Shown here: positions 39,701 through 54,700 of the stretch, piece after piece
Layout: each line of letters starts with the position of its first letter
How positions within the stretch are numbered: position 1 is the first letter of the stretch
DNA from: Microvelia longipes
Lineage: Eukaryota; Arthropoda; Insecta; Hemiptera; Veliidae
Assembly (NCBI GenBank): GCA_018340805.1
Contig: JACMZG010001914.1
Location: 13,883,270 to 13,947,269, forward strand
Reading direction: 5' to 3'
DNA: 64,000 nt
Notes under the pieces: generated by a model
Databases searched by the model: none
What the model saw: the letters and a program-made list of their open reading frames with translations, nothing else
What the model was told of the DNA's origin: nothing
Translations under genes and position numbers: made by a program

Positions 39701-42700
39701 GGATGATGAATAAAATAATGAAACTTTGTTGGTGTTCTCAGCCCTACAAAATTGTTTAAGTGATTTATAGCTGTTAAAGGTTGGGCAGCTTATTCAATGA
39801 AATACACCACATTATCTTTGCTCGGTTTTTATAATCATTTAAATGTTTATAGGTTTGCGAGCTTGACATAATTTTTAACTTTGAGAAAGCGTATTTCATT
39901 CTTGATGAACTGTTGCTCGGTGGTGAAATCCAAGAAACCAGTAAGAAAAATGTTCTAAAAGCCATTGCCGCACAGGATTTACTTCAGGAGGTTAGTGACG
40001 GTGATTCCCCTATCGAGCTATGATCTCTTTTACTCTATGTGATCATGGTTTTTATTTATTTATATTATTTCTTACACCTTTCAATGTTTTTTTTTTTTAA
40101 TTTTGTTACTTTTGTTTGAAAAATATTTATTGTTAAGTTTATAGCATAGTTTTAATTATATTTAAGTGTTTTTGTTAATTTTGTTTCCCACTGATTTCTT
40201 TTAATTTGTTGTTTGTTTAATATTATTTATTTATTTTTTAATTTTTCTTTTAGATTTTATTTGAGTTTTTAGCATAAAGCTTTAACTGTGTTCCCATTCC
40301 ATTTTCTTTTTTTTTTACTTTATAGAAATCTTTACTAATGACTTTCTTTTATTTTTTAATAACCGATCTTACAATCAATTTTCAATTTTATTGTTGTTGA
40401 AATAAAAATAAGAATAGAATCCTGTTAAATTAGTTAAATTCTTTGGTTCTTTTCTTAAAAAATTTGTTTCAAAACTCTATAATGGAAATATCTTTATCTC
40501 TAACCTCAGCACTAATAACCAAATCCTACATTTTTATAATTCATTCAGAAAAATACAATCCATGTTGAGAAATAAAAATACAATTATAATAAAGCCTCTT
40601 GAGAATCTTCTAGCAGGAACAACCTCTGGTAGTAGTGTCATCCATCTACCACCAATCTTGAGTGAAATCTTAATTTTGACCTCTGTGGTGTCAAAAAAGA
40701 TAATTTAACACTCTTGACCTTATTAGACCTCAAACAGAAAATAATTTAAAAAGTACATGAAATAAAAGTTGCCTGAGGTGGTGATCTTATTACATAGTTT
40801 CACCTTTGTTTTCATTTTAGTTCAGCTTTCCCATTTTATTTATTGTTTATTAGACATTTTGTTGTTACTTTGTCTCTATTTGCCAGTATTTACTACACTT
40901 TATTATGGCTTATCTTAACAAATATTTTAACTGTAAAGTTTGAAATTTTATTTTAACTATCGCGTTTTATCTTTAGTTAAAAATTTTACAATTAAGATTT
41001 TATCTAATAATATCTGCGTATTGTTTTTACATTTAAAGACATTTTTTCCTTTATTTATAACTTTTCTTAATTTTTAACATTATTTAAGGATCTTTTTCCT
41101 CATTATTTATTTATTTATAACTTTTCTTTCATTTTTAACATTATTTAAGGACATTTTCCTCTTTATTTTAAGTTTCCTTTCACTTTTAACATTATTTAAG
41201 GATCTTTTTTCTCTTTATGTATTTATTTAGAACTTTTCTTTTACTTTTAATTTTATTTAAGGACTTTTTTCTTCTTTATTTATTTATTTTGGGGTTCATC
41301 AAAGAAGTTTCTTTTCTTAGTTCATATGATTTTCTAAATCATACAATTATCTTTATAATAATAATATTTTTTTTAATATGTACAATAGTATTGGAGCCAA
41401 AAAATAATTTACTTTGATAAATTTATTTATTTTAATTAACTGATTTTGTTTTAATTATATTGCCAAAATCGTTTGTTTAACAAAACTTCTTCTTGCCAAA
41501 TGAGCTCAATCAAACAATTTTTTTCTTAGTCGAGTAGTCTAGTCATTTTAGAATTTTTTTATTTTAATTAAATTATTTATTTTTACATTTTGTCAAATTT
41601 TATTTGGATTTGGAGTGGATAAGGTTAAAAGAAATACTTATTAATTTAATTCTGTAAATTATTTACTTTAATCATCTTACAAATTAAAATGATTTAATTA
41701 ATTTTTCCTGATTAGATGCAAAAATAAAATTTTTATGAACTGAAATTCTATTGGGTAGAATTATTTATTTTATAATGTACTGCCATGTATATCAAGGATG
41801 CATTTATTTAGCCTTTTATAAAGTACATGGTATCTTTCTTTATTTATTTTTTTCTTAAATTTATATTTTGTTAGTTTTTTAATTCTATTTGTCAACAAAA
41901 AGGAGGAAACTATAACTTGATAAGATTATGTTGTGTTTTAACTTGATAATAACACTTTCTTTTCAATTACAATTACACTATTTAAAGATGCGATAGGTTT
42001 TTCAATTTAGTGGCATTAGATTACGAGCATATTTAATACAGTTCAGCATGAGGATACCCTTATAGTGGAGAACTCGGACTACTGACCATTCCCCATTGCC
42101 AGTAGTTTATGTGTGATATCTCAAAATAACGATCAAACAAATGCTAATAAATTGTAATTGTATAAGCTAGGGTTTAAAAGAACCATAACTTGTTTCAAAA
42201 GATTGGTTGAAATATTTATAAAACTAATAAATAACTTTCACTCTCAAAAATGTCTCAAAATAACAATCAAACAATTGCTTATAAAATTGTAATTGTATAA
42301 GCAAGGGTTTAAAATAACCATAACATGTTTTAAAAGATTAGTTGGAACATTTATCAAAATAATAAAAAATAACTTTTGCTCTCAAAAATGTGTAATTAAT
42401 TAAATGAATTAATAAATTATATGTATATAAGAGGGACTAAAATTAACCTTATGATTATAGACAGGCCTAAAACAGATCTTTTTATCACTAATCTTAAAAA
42501 CGGGAACTACACTAAAATCCGGGTGTGAAAAGTGAAAAAGAACCTCATGAGTATGTTGCCTTGAAATAGCTAATCTTACTCCCTACCTTCATACAATTGT
42601 GAGCCTTCCTATTTGATACTTCGTTATATGTGCTCTGATTTTTTTTTTGATAGCTTCAATCCACTAATACTTTTTTATGAAATTGTAACCCTTATTGAAG

Positions 42701-45700
42701 CCAAATTTAAATAAAAATTAATGTCTTGAGGCATTAGCAATAGTTTTGTGGGCTCAGTTGAAATGTTGCTCTTTTATCAGTTATGTTTTTCTATATTTTG
42801 TTTATTTAAAGGGATTATATTTGTTTTATAAATACAATCAATTAAGAGTATAAAGCAGGATCAAGATACTTTATAATTTCTCTATATTTGTGTGTACTAA
42901 AAGTGAGCTATTTACATTAGTAACACTAATAATATTACATTTTATTGCACTAATAAAGAAAGGTATCATCCTGGACATATTTATAATCTTACAGTTATTT
43001 TATTTTTGTATTTTTACATTGATTTTTTTCTTGCCTAAAATATTATGTTTATTTAATGTAATCCCAGATTTCAGAATATCTGACATAACTGCATGCCTCT
43101 CAGTATTAATAGCGGCATGCTTGTGACTCTTTGATTAATAATTTTATTTTCTTTGACTCATTTTATAATTTATTTGCATTAAAAAAATTATTTGTTTTAA
43201 TAAATAATATAAATCATAATACTAAACAATAATAATTTTAATTTACTACACATAAGATAAATGCAAGCCCTCTAATATTATCAAACTTAGTTTTATTAAA
43301 ATTGTACTGTTAGAAAGAAGCCGTGCAGTGCTCAAAAGTATGAGTACAATTTTAGGAACTAGAATTAGAGACTATATTGTGCCGGAAGAATTGTCTTATT
43401 TCAAGCAATTTAATTTTGCAAATTTCACCGTTATTTTTAGCAGTACGTCTTATGTGTTTAGTACCTTTTGCTGCAGAACTTTATTACTAAAAAATGTTTA
43501 TATCTTTAGTTCTTTGAAAAATACCAATAAAAATGATTATTTGAGTACACTATGTCTACCCTGTCTCACTATGTCATCTTTGTTTTTGTCATTTACTTTT
43601 AATTTCTTGTTTTTAAGCTTATTATTTTATTCAAAACTAAAGATATTTACTCTAATGTTATTCTTGGTACCTTAAAAGAAATGAAAGTTCTGTCTGCAGT
43701 GTATGGACCTCTAACAATTTTTTTTATTTAATTTAAAATAATTGCACAGTGGAAATATTTTAAGCCACTAAATTATTAATTATATTTTTGTTGGTTCTGA
43801 TTTTGTCGATTGTTTTATTTACAGAAATATAAGACTTTTCTTTAATGTGTTTATTTATTGATTTGTTCTTTCTGAAATTATAACAAAAATCAATTCATTG
43901 ATTCATAAGTTGTCTTCTGCTTGTGACCTTTCAAAGTGCATTTAACATCTTACTTATCAAGCTTGCATCATCCCTTAATAATGTAACTTTTAATTTTAAT
44001 AAATTTTCTTTATTTCTTTTTTTATACTTTAATTTTGTTTGATTTTTTTGCATGTTTCCAAACTTTTTAACAATCTTGTTGTGTGCTAAAATTTTTTTTA
44101 TCTGTATGGCCCGTTACGATGTAAAAATAGTTTTTATCAATATTTATTTGTTTTTCTTGAACTTAAATTTTTATTTAAAATAGAAGATGTAATTAAAGAG
44201 GGAACAATTTAATTGCAATGCTGTGATTTTGGTTTCATTTCTGAAATCCTCATTTTGGACATAGAGGACATGGAAAAGCATGATTAAATTATTTTTTTTA
44301 AATTAACTGCTCAGTAAACTGAAAAAAGAGAAGATGTTGATGTGATTATTAGTGAATTAACCTGAAGAAAAATGTTTCCAGTTTTAGAATTTAATATATT
44401 CTTAGGAAAGGAAGTAAAAGATCTGATTTTGTTATTATCTAATAAATAAAATAAGTGTATAGCTTTCTGAGATGTATAATCTCCGAGACACAATTCATGT
44501 TGCTAGAAATATTTTAAATTTTCAGGTAGTTTAAAGCACGTTAAGCAAAAACACATTTTTATTTAATTAAACAATTGGCAGTGAGTTCTTCATTTCAGAA
44601 GATTGGGACGGGCGTGTATGTTTGTATATGTCACGATAACTGCCGTAAAAATTAACAAATTTTAATAATTAATCTTCAAAACTGTTTAGTTTTTGGTTGT
44701 GGTGCAAAATATATTTTAAAAAGGTGGCCAATATGTTGGACCATTTAAAAAAAAAACTTTGAGCAAAAAGTCGGTTTTCACAGCTCTTACAGAGTAGAAA
44801 AAGAAAATATATAGCATGAATAAACTTTTCAAAATAACTGATAATTTTAAAATTACAGCCAACATAGCAGACCAATTTCTATTAAATCTGATGTGAGTTC
44901 CTGATGCTAAGCATTAATAGTGTCTAAAGAGGTTTTATGTCTCTTAGTATTCTGTCCTTGCTTGGTATGATTTTCAGTGAGCTCGTATGTTAGTTTATAT
45001 CAAGTAAAGTTGTGTATTTACTTATTTATTTAATGCTGGTAGAAAAATCAGTGCAGTATTTTAAAGAGTCTAAAGATTCATTAATTTATTATAAATTTCA
45101 ATAGCTACTTATGTCAATGATTAAATTGAGCTAATGATGGTATAAAGATCAAACAGTTCTGCCTGTTCTTGTAAATAATAAGAGTGAAGTACTAAAAATT
45201 TAAACTGAATTGTTGTTTCTGTTAGTTCATTAATAATAATAATTAATAGTGATAATAATAATAATTATGTCCCTAAAGACTATATTGAGACCCCACATAG
45301 TCTAAGACTTAAAAAATGGTGACTTGGTACTAACCTGTCCAATTTATAAATCTCTAGCAAATATGCTAAAAATTCTGAAAAGAACAATATCATAATAGTA
45401 ATAATAATTAATAATAGTTAATTATTTTATTAGTTACTGTTAGTTGTCAATGTTGCTTGGTCTTTATTTAAACAATTGACATTAACAGCTATTATAATTT
45501 TTAAATAAACCATTGATACCAGATTTTCTACCCCATTTCTTCTTACTGTGAATCCTAGCCTCATTTTCTTTTTCACTTTTCCTCTTTCAGGACTTTTCCT
45601 TTTCCTCATATTGGATTCGTTATACTAAATAAACATCGAAAAGTAATGCGTTTGCTGTACAAATATCAAACCAGCATTTCTACTGACATATCCGTTTTAG

Positions 45701-48700
45701 TGATAGAGGGAAAAGAAGGGAATTTAACAGAGTAGATGAATTTGCAATATTTTTGTGTTTTTGAAAAATTCCTGGGTAGGTCCTACCAATTTGTCTGTCT
45801 GTATAGTTTGGAACTTAGTACAAAAATCAATTTTTAGGTCGAGTTGTGCTATCTGGAAAAAAAGTTATGACATCATTAACCACTATATTTGACACAGAAA
45901 AACTTTAAATAATATTTGGATCAATTTGAAAATTGGCACCTATGTGGTCACATATAAGAATAAGAAATGTGCCAAGTTCATCTTATTTTTAGCCTTTATT
46001 TAAATGTTTATAAAATAATAAAAATTGTATAAATATGTATTTTAAAAAATTGTTATAAAGACAACAAATAATGCAATTGAGTTGAAATGTGATACAACTG
46101 TATCTCGTTAAGTAATAAATAAGTATACTAAGTTTAATTTTAATATGATTACAGTCAGTCGTCGTCGTAAACATTTTGGGGATTGACCAATCAGTAAAGC
46201 TGCCGCCATTCCATTACTTGACAAGAGAAAAAAATCCCTACCAACATAGCCGCTATAGGGAAATAACCTCCTTCCCGGCAATCATTCACTTCGTTTGTGG
46301 TTCTTCTTGTGTATAAACCATTTTGAAACTACTCTCTAATTAATCTAGAAATTATTTATAAAATAAAACTACACCAAAGAAATGTAAAAAAACATCCATG
46401 AAAATACAGGTAAAATAACCTGATTTGTTTACAAAGTTTTTTCTCGCTCTCTTCTTGTAGGATTTTTTTAGAATCGGTGGTGCCTAAACTGACCTGTTAA
46501 GATTTTTAAAGTAGTCGACAGACTGTAGTATATCTGTGGATTTTGTTGTATCACTTAATTTATGTAGCACCATGCGAGGTCAGTTCTTAGATGGGTTACC
46601 ATGACTTTTTTCCAGGCAAAAAAAGTGTGTTTAACTGTCTCAGGACAAGTAAAGCTAGTCCAAAGACATATGCTGATATAAATTTATATTCTGTCGGAAG
46701 TTTAGAAATAGTGGGGATAAGTTTAACGAATCTGATATGAGGAGAAGGTCTGAGGTCTTTTTTATGTTTATCTAATTACATTACTGTAAGACAACTATGC
46801 TTTGTTATATTTGTAAATGTTTTTTTTTTGTTTTTATGGTGGCTGCAGTCGCCCTTCTAGATGTTTGCTTTCTCTTATATTCTATCCATTTAAATCATTT
46901 TCTTCTGGTGCTGGGGCATTAATGTTCTCATCGTGTCTTATTAATCTAAGATTATTGAATATTTGTAAACTGTACACTCTAAGCACAATGGAATTAATGA
47001 TGCCAAATATATTCTATGCCTAGATACTTTGTCGCAATCATCCTTCAACAGATTTCTTTCTACTGATTGTTTATAAAATGATTAGGTTTTATTGTTATGT
47101 TGATAATTTTAGGAAAATTAGTTAATATGGGTGTTTATGGGTAAAATATTAAGTTAAACTTTATTTCTGAAGTAATTTTTCTACTTAACCTTGTAATGTT
47201 TTGAACCCTTCAGACAGATCACTTAATTTTTTCATATTTTATGAGTTTAGGTATGTATTGATCCTTTTTCGAATAACTCAGCAAAACATACAATACGTGG
47301 ATTAATTAGCATTGTAATTGTATAAATACTTACATCCTTATTTAGAAAAAGGGGGAGAAAGAAAATAATAATTTTAAATTCTGTTTGTGAAATGGGTGCT
47401 ACAATTAAAGCATTATAAATAACATCATTATCACAGTTTTCTGATGCATATTTGCTAGATGGTAGAAAAATGTACTCTATATGCTGTGGGCTGTTTGGAA
47501 AATTGGGCATTGCGCACAATGCCCCACCAGAGGAGGAAAAATGGAAAATGTTGCCAGATTTCCCATGTTATTCATATATATATATATCAACATTTACCAT
47601 GTTATATATTTCCAATATATTGCCTGGGCAATATGTAATATGTTGGGTACTTTGGTCCAAACAAACTTTTTTCCTGTATCTTTTTTATGTTATATTTTTT
47701 TTTAATTGTAGATGCCAAGAAACTACGTATAGTATGGAGTTTGATCAATTTAAAAAATAATTTAATCCAATAGTCAATTCATTTAAAACTTAAACTTCGT
47801 TTTATAAAAAAATTGAATTTAGTCTTTTTAGTTTATTACTGACTATTTTTACTTAGTTCATTACTGATTTGTTCACTTACTGACTAATGACTCAATATAA
47901 TTGCGTTACCTTACACCTAGGTAATTTATCAAGCAAAATACTTTGTTTCATCTGGGAACTGTTCTGTCATTCAACATTCATCATTATTGATGACTTGACA
48001 GGATGTCATGTCCCACACTGTTTCGTTTTGTCTCATTAGGGCCCCTTAACTCATGAGGGCATTGACAGAGCCTAATTGTTTTGCAAAACTCGATAGTATT
48101 AAATGATATTACTGATTAATGTTCAATATATACCTTTTCTATGAGATAGATCGATGAAAGTTTTCTGTCTGAAGGTTTAAATAGTATATTTTTGTATAGT
48201 ATATATGTCGTGGCACAAAATTTCTCTTAGTATTGTTTATCTTAGACTCTTAGTTTATCTTAAGCGTAATTTTTATCTTAGTTGTACTCTGTTGTGCCTT
48301 GAAATCATATAATGTGCTATGATTAGTTTAAATGTTATTAGTAGCTTTTGTAGATGCCATTTTAAGTATAAATAGGTTGTTATGTATAGATGTTGATGAT
48401 AGATAGATTTAGATGTATAGATTTTTTTATTGTAAAAAATTGTTTATATGATTTATTTTAATATTTGATAAAATTATTTTTACTTTTCCTCATACAGGAA
48501 AAGTATTGTGTTTGCAAAAAAAAATCCGAAACCAGGATGAAGCTGGAATTATCCATTTCAGGCGTTTTCTATGTGTGTGTGTCTGTTATCATCGTAGCGC
48601 CCAGTGTATTTATGCTAGAAAGTTGAAATTTTGTACAAAAATCAGTCTACCGCTATAGTTGTGCTATTCGGAAAATAATTTTTTATGATGTCATTAACCT

Positions 48701-51700
48701 GCAATAATGACTCAGCAAAAATTTTGAAAAATCATAAAACTCGGAAAAATTATGCACTTGGATTGAGATTTGGCACGCATGTGACTATGTATAAGACTCA
48801 TTATCAGTATTAGTTCAATTTTTATTAAATGACTTGTGTACGTTTTTTAAAAATTGTAAAAAATTGAGAAATGGTTCACTTGAGTTGAAATTTGGTACAA
48901 GTGTATATTATTACCTAATAAATAAGTACACTAAGTTTTGTTTCTTTGTGATAAGTATATTTATGATTTTTGTTGGATCATAAAAATTAAGGAGCATAGA
49001 GCGTGGTCAGTGCTGTATTGGTGACCACTAAGAATGATACGGATGCATTTAGAATCTGAAGACGAGCGAAGCAAGACCAATGGCATGTTGCCATATAAAT
49101 TTGGTGAACTGTATTTCTGAGGATGAGCAAAGCGAGTCTGAAGCAGGGAGGATAAGCAAAGCAAATCCGATATAATGAGGAAAAGTTCTGAGATACCACG
49201 GACCCGATTTTTTATTTTTTTTCCTCTCCTACTACTGTAATTATATTGGAAAAGTAATGAGTTTGCAGTTAAAATCTGAAACAGGTTTTCATTTGAATTA
49301 TCCTGTTTTGGTGTTGCAAGACCTCTTGAGTGGGTTTTAGCTAGTTATGTGTGTTTGTTATCATTGTAGCCCCCTGTATACAATAACAGTTTACAGCTAT
49401 CATTTTTACATATATTGTATCCATAGTTTTTGTTTCATCATTTGTGATATAGAGTTTTATGTAGTCCATTGATAAGTCTCCAGTAGGGTAAAACTGATTT
49501 TTAGTTTTTTTTTAAATGTGATGAAGTTATACTTTTGCACACAGTTATAATCAGTTGACAGCGTAAAAAATATTGTTGAGGAATCAATGAGGTTGATCCG
49601 ATATGAATTTGTGGGCTAACCTCATTGGCTCCCTCACATTATTTTTCCACGCTGTCTACTGATTATACCTGTGGTTTAGTGGATCCAATAGATAGACCTG
49701 AAATTGTTTTACACATGCACTATGTATGGCTAACAATAATACAAAATTACGTTTATTATCAGTTTTTGTTCCAGTAATATTGATTGACATATATTGTAAA
49801 CAAATCACATTTTTAGATTAATACATTTAAAAATTTGCTTATATCGTGGAACTGCCGCCACTTATATATAGTCGTCATATGATAAACTGATATAGGGCAA
49901 CAACCATAGCCCTATGGTTAGCGGCTCCCAACACTGTAATAGTTGAGCCGAGGAGCGGCCAAGAGCCAACCGAAGGTTTCTTGTTTTTCATTTTAATCCT
50001 AAACAATAATATTCACGACAATAACAATATGCCTTATAAATGTTATTATTAGGCAAACAAATGTGCTAAATTTCATCTTATTATCAGCATTAGTTCAAGT
50101 TTTAGTTTAAATAATCCTTTTAGTTTTAATTTGGTACAAGTGTATCACTTTTGCGTGATAAATAAGTAGACTGTTTTGTTTTAATACATTTTATTTCAAT
50201 ACGGCAATTATATTCACGGTTTTTGTTGGATTGTAAATGTTAAGCAACAGCAAGGGAGGTTTGTACCTGGATGGGTTATCGTTTTGAAAATTAATGTAGT
50301 TACTGTCTGAGGACAAGGGAAGCAAGCCCAGAGACGCGTTGTAGTATAAATTTGGTTATTTTTACTTTCGAAGGACCAGCAAAGCGAGTCCAAAGGAGAT
50401 ATGATGAACACAGCGAAAATCAGATCTGTTTAGGAAAATCTGTTTATTACTTTTTCATATAGAAATTTATTTAGTTAAAATGTGTATAGTATTTGTATTA
50501 TTAGATGTTAGATTTGTTGCCTATGTGTCGCTTTTAATGTTCTATTTGTTATGAATCTATGTTAGTGTATCTATTAATGGTTGTGTAGTTGTAAAGATTT
50601 AATGCTGGACATTGATTGAAGTTATATTGAAGCAATTACAAAAGTGACATAGATAATACAGATGCTTATGTTTAAAAATTTGGTCTCTTAATATTTTGAT
50701 TTGCTTGAATGTAACTTAACCTACATTATTATTGAACGCTTATAAATAATGTAGGGTTTGGCACAGACAATTTTTAGACTCTTCTCTTATCTAATAAACT
50801 GCTGTAGTAATAACACACAGTTATAATCAGGAGGCAATTAGGTTATTCAAGGATGTTTAACCACGCTCAAATTTAAATTCAGATCAACCTCATTAGTTCC
50901 TTCACAATCTTTTCCCACACTGTCAACTGATTATAACCATGTGCATTACTTTTTTGGTGGTTACTTGTTTCGTGGTACTTGTTTGGGCTTTCTGGTGGTT
51001 GTTAATTCATTTTTGTAGATAATAGTTATACAATTATAAGCATTTTCAGGGATAAAGGACATTATGGATGTCCTAAATCACTGAAAATGCTTCCCACAGT
51101 GGAAACAAAATGTCGGATTGGTCATCTGACGTGGTCACCACCAGAAGGCCTAAATCTTTTTATTGTTTATCTATGGGATTGGTATACTCTGTGGTAACAA
51201 ACTGGTGAAAAGTTACTAAAAACTAATGCTTGTATTATAGTGTTTGATATAGAGGTACTGCACTCATTTTAAATTACAATTTTTATAAAAGTTTGTCCCT
51301 CAGTCTTATCATTGAAAACCCTCCACTTTTAGCACTTACTATAAATTAAAATATTCCTTGACTGATTTCAGCAAAATGTGACTGACTGACTAAAGCTTTT
51401 AGTTTGAGGTCTATCACATCTATTTAAACATAATTAAGTTTTTACTAGTATAAGTTTACAAGTTAAATTTTTTAGTGATATCCCTCCGACCGACCGCTGT
51501 CAGATGATTGCTTAGTAAAATTAGATCGAAGAAGATAATTAACAAACAATAATTAACTTGTCATCTTCAATTGATTTCATGTCATCAACATTAGCATGTT
51601 TGTTTTTAGAACTATTTGATTTTTAGAAATTTCTTTGTTTATAGTAGGTATAAAGGAAAAGTACTGTGTTTACATAAAAAATCCGTTTCAAGTTTTAAAA

Positions 51701-54700
51701 ACACCTTTTAATTGGTTTCTAAAATGTTGTCTGTCTGTATGTGTGTGGGACTGATTTCATCATAGCTCCCTGTGCATTGGTGTTAAAGAGTTGAAACTTT
51801 GAACAAAAAGTCTGGTTGTGTGCTTTATGACCTCATAAACCAGCAGCAAATGTTGAAATCCATTGAACATGGATAAATATTTGGATCAATTTATAATTCA
51901 GCATATCTGTAGACATGTATAAGAACAAAAATCGTGCAAAGTTTTATTTCATAAACGACATTAGTTCAATTTTTATCGTATGTCTTGTATACGTTTAAAA
52001 AATTGTTTAAAAAAATCAATAACTATCCAAATGAGTTGAAATTGCATAAAATTCTAGTCCTTTACGTAATAAATTTGTAACTAAGGTGCATAGTAAAGTA
52101 AACACCAGTATATCCACCAATTTAGTGGATCATAAAAGTTTAGCAGCATCAAGTAAGGTCAGTGCCTGGAGAGGTTACTGCTGGGAATAAAACAAATGTA
52201 TTTACTGTCTGAGGACGAGTGAAGTGTGTCTGAAGCAACAAGTGGCGATGATGTGTTTTTGGGCACCCCGTACCCAATTTTTTACTCTTTTTTTATTCCA
52301 AGTTCTTATTTTTGGTGATAGTGAAGAAGGTGCAATTGTTAAACATTTCAACTAATGTAACAGATTATAATATTTTTGTTTCTTTCAATGATTATTATAC
52401 AACCAAGGAATAGCATTTAGAGTGCAGAGCAGTTAACTTTATCATTTTGTTACCCAACACGAACCATGTTAAGATCAAGACCAATCAAATTGAATTTCTC
52501 TGTATATTTTACTGTGCTAATTTTTAAAAAAATATATTTGTGTCTGTTGTGCCTTGATATTTGTATTGGTACATAATAGTACATTTAATATGTTTCTATG
52601 TAATACAAAATGTTATAGAATGACTTGTACTTTTTATCATATTTTCCTGTGTTACTCTTGCATGGTTTTATTGTTTAATTTTATAGGTAGTTATTAATTT
52701 TATATTTGTTGTTTTATTTATTTTAATTTATTTATTTTCATTAATCCTACAATAAGGAGTCCCATTTATTTTTGATACATTATACAATAATTGGATGTAA
52801 TATTTTTTTAAAATGAAATTTTAAAGCGCTGATACTTCTGAAAAATCAGTGTTGATGATTTTATTAGTTTTCAATCAGTTTTCTTGATAGGAGTATATTA
52901 GTTTTTTGTGATAGCGTAGTGATAATTGGCAGGAAGGGGGGGGGGCTTGTCATCAACTTCTTACTAGCAGAACCACCTATCCGTAAAATTATCAAATTTT
53001 ATTAATTTATTTATTTTATCTTAAGTAAATGATTTATTTTTGTGATGTAAATATTAAAAATTCCACCAAGAAAAATTGGAGTTGTACAAATTTAATAAAT
53101 TATTTAAATTTAGTAAATTAGGTATAAATAATTTATTTAAACACAACACGAAACAGGTGTAAAACTTTATTAGTACCTCTTATTTTATTTTAATTGGGAA
53201 GAATCTGTCCAATATAAATATTAAACCCTAATTTAAAGCCTGAATTTAAAACAGTTTTAGGCTTTAATTTTTAAGCCTTAATTTATTCTTTCAAACCACA
53301 AAAAATGTGAAATTATGTTGACATTTTTGGAAAAATTAGTGCCTTTTATTTTTGATAATAATTAATTGATTGGATAAATTATAATTAATAATATAAAGAT
53401 CAGTGATATTAATATGCAAGTAGGGTATGGTATGAAGGCAAAAACAAAGGTAACGTATAAAATAATTTGCTTCTCGACATCATGTAAAAGTCCTCTCTTT
53501 AAGTGTGGGCTTTTATAACACTGTTTACCTCTGTAGTTTTGTTGTTTATAATACGACACACGGCTAAAATCAATTGACAGCACGCCAAAAATCTGCGAGG
53601 GAAAGAATTCGGTCTGAATTGGTTCAGACCGACCACGCTCCTTCCCCCTCCACCTCATGCCAACCTCGGTATAAAAAATACCTTCATCGTAAATAAAATC
53701 ATAAAAAGACAACACTGGTTGTAAATATTTATAACCTCGCGTCGCTTTTATTTGCTTCATTGTGCATATTGAGTTCGTTTCGTTTCATTCCAATCTGTTC
53801 AATTCATCCAATTATTGCGGAGTTGTAATATGATCTGAGTGTCTATGTTTGACGCATGGACATTGATGTATTTTTCAAGCATTTCTTCCTTTTGAGTACA
53901 GCACAAGGTCTGTGGTCTGTCAACCAAAAGACAATTTTTTTTGGAAAATGCCATATCTTTCAATAGATGACAGTCTTGACTTTTTAAGTCATAAATGCAT
54001 ATTATGTCATTATTTCCATTGCATTACGTAATTATCAACTTTAACTCCACTTAATTCAGACTTCCGATCAAATTTAAAGCGTCTCTTTATTTGGTACATT
54101 TATAACATAAAACAATACTCCTACTTAAAAAGTAAATAATTAATTTTTTAAAAATAATATATAAAATAAAAACAAATAATAAAATTCAAAACATAACCTG
54201 ACTTTCAGTGTTGCCAGAGTAGGGATTTTTTTTGTTCTTAAAAGAAGGTATTTTTTTGTTAAAAAAAGAGGGTTGAAAGCATTGAAATTTTGGAGGGCTG
54301 TCAATTGACTTTATCCGTGTTTTATATTATAGTATTGTTTAATTCATTATTTAATGTTAATAAAGTAATAGTTTTTGTTCATTTTGTATAATTCTTCATC
54401 CAATACAGTTCTCCTTAAAATGAACTTATAATCAAATAACACTAGTATAGATCCTTATTTTTTTTTATAATAAAACAACTCCAGTATAGATCCTTATAAC
54501 TTTTCCTCCGAAACCGGGATGAAACCAGAAGTATCCATTGCAGGTTATTTAAAGGCTTCCTGAGTGGTTATCACTCAGGAAGAGGTATGTGTGTCTGTTA
54601 TCACTAAGCTCCTGTGTATTCATGCTATAAAGTTGAAACTTTGGACGAGCAAAGCGAGTCTGAAGCAGGGAGGATGAGCGTAGCGAGTCTTATGTGATGA

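Larger units (their letters stand above)
40024..45634. other. AP-1 sigma intron 4, 5' third: AT-rich, no gene
   Basis: Very T-rich on the plus strand. Open frames such as 43328-43675 (115 codons, phenylalanine/leucine-rich) have the composition of translated A/T DNA and no family signature. Two tandem repeats are listed separately. Confidence 0.5.

Noticed and set aside
43328..43675. 115-codon plus frame in AP-1 sigma intron 4
   Set aside because: Phe/Leu/Ser-rich composition expected from T-rich DNA; no motif, no neighbours, inside an intron of a certain gene.
44599..44655. Possible alternative last exon of AP-1 sigma after cttcatttcag ([18 protein letters not shown], stop)
   Set aside because: In frame with exon 4, but the peptide has no resemblance to AP-1 sigma C-termini and the DNA looks transposon-like.
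45600..45641. Possible alternative last exon after cctctttcag ([13 protein letters not shown], stop)
   Set aside because: Overlaps sequence resembling the start of a family B element; peptide unlike known C-termini.
47452..47760. Overlapping plus frames near 47.5 kb and the opposite minus frame 47247-47519
   Set aside because: Mutual shadows in AT-rich intron sequence with no protein signature.
53362..53760. 132-codon minus frame
   Set aside because: Runs across the left end of family C copy C4 into AT-rich DNA; no domain, no splice context.
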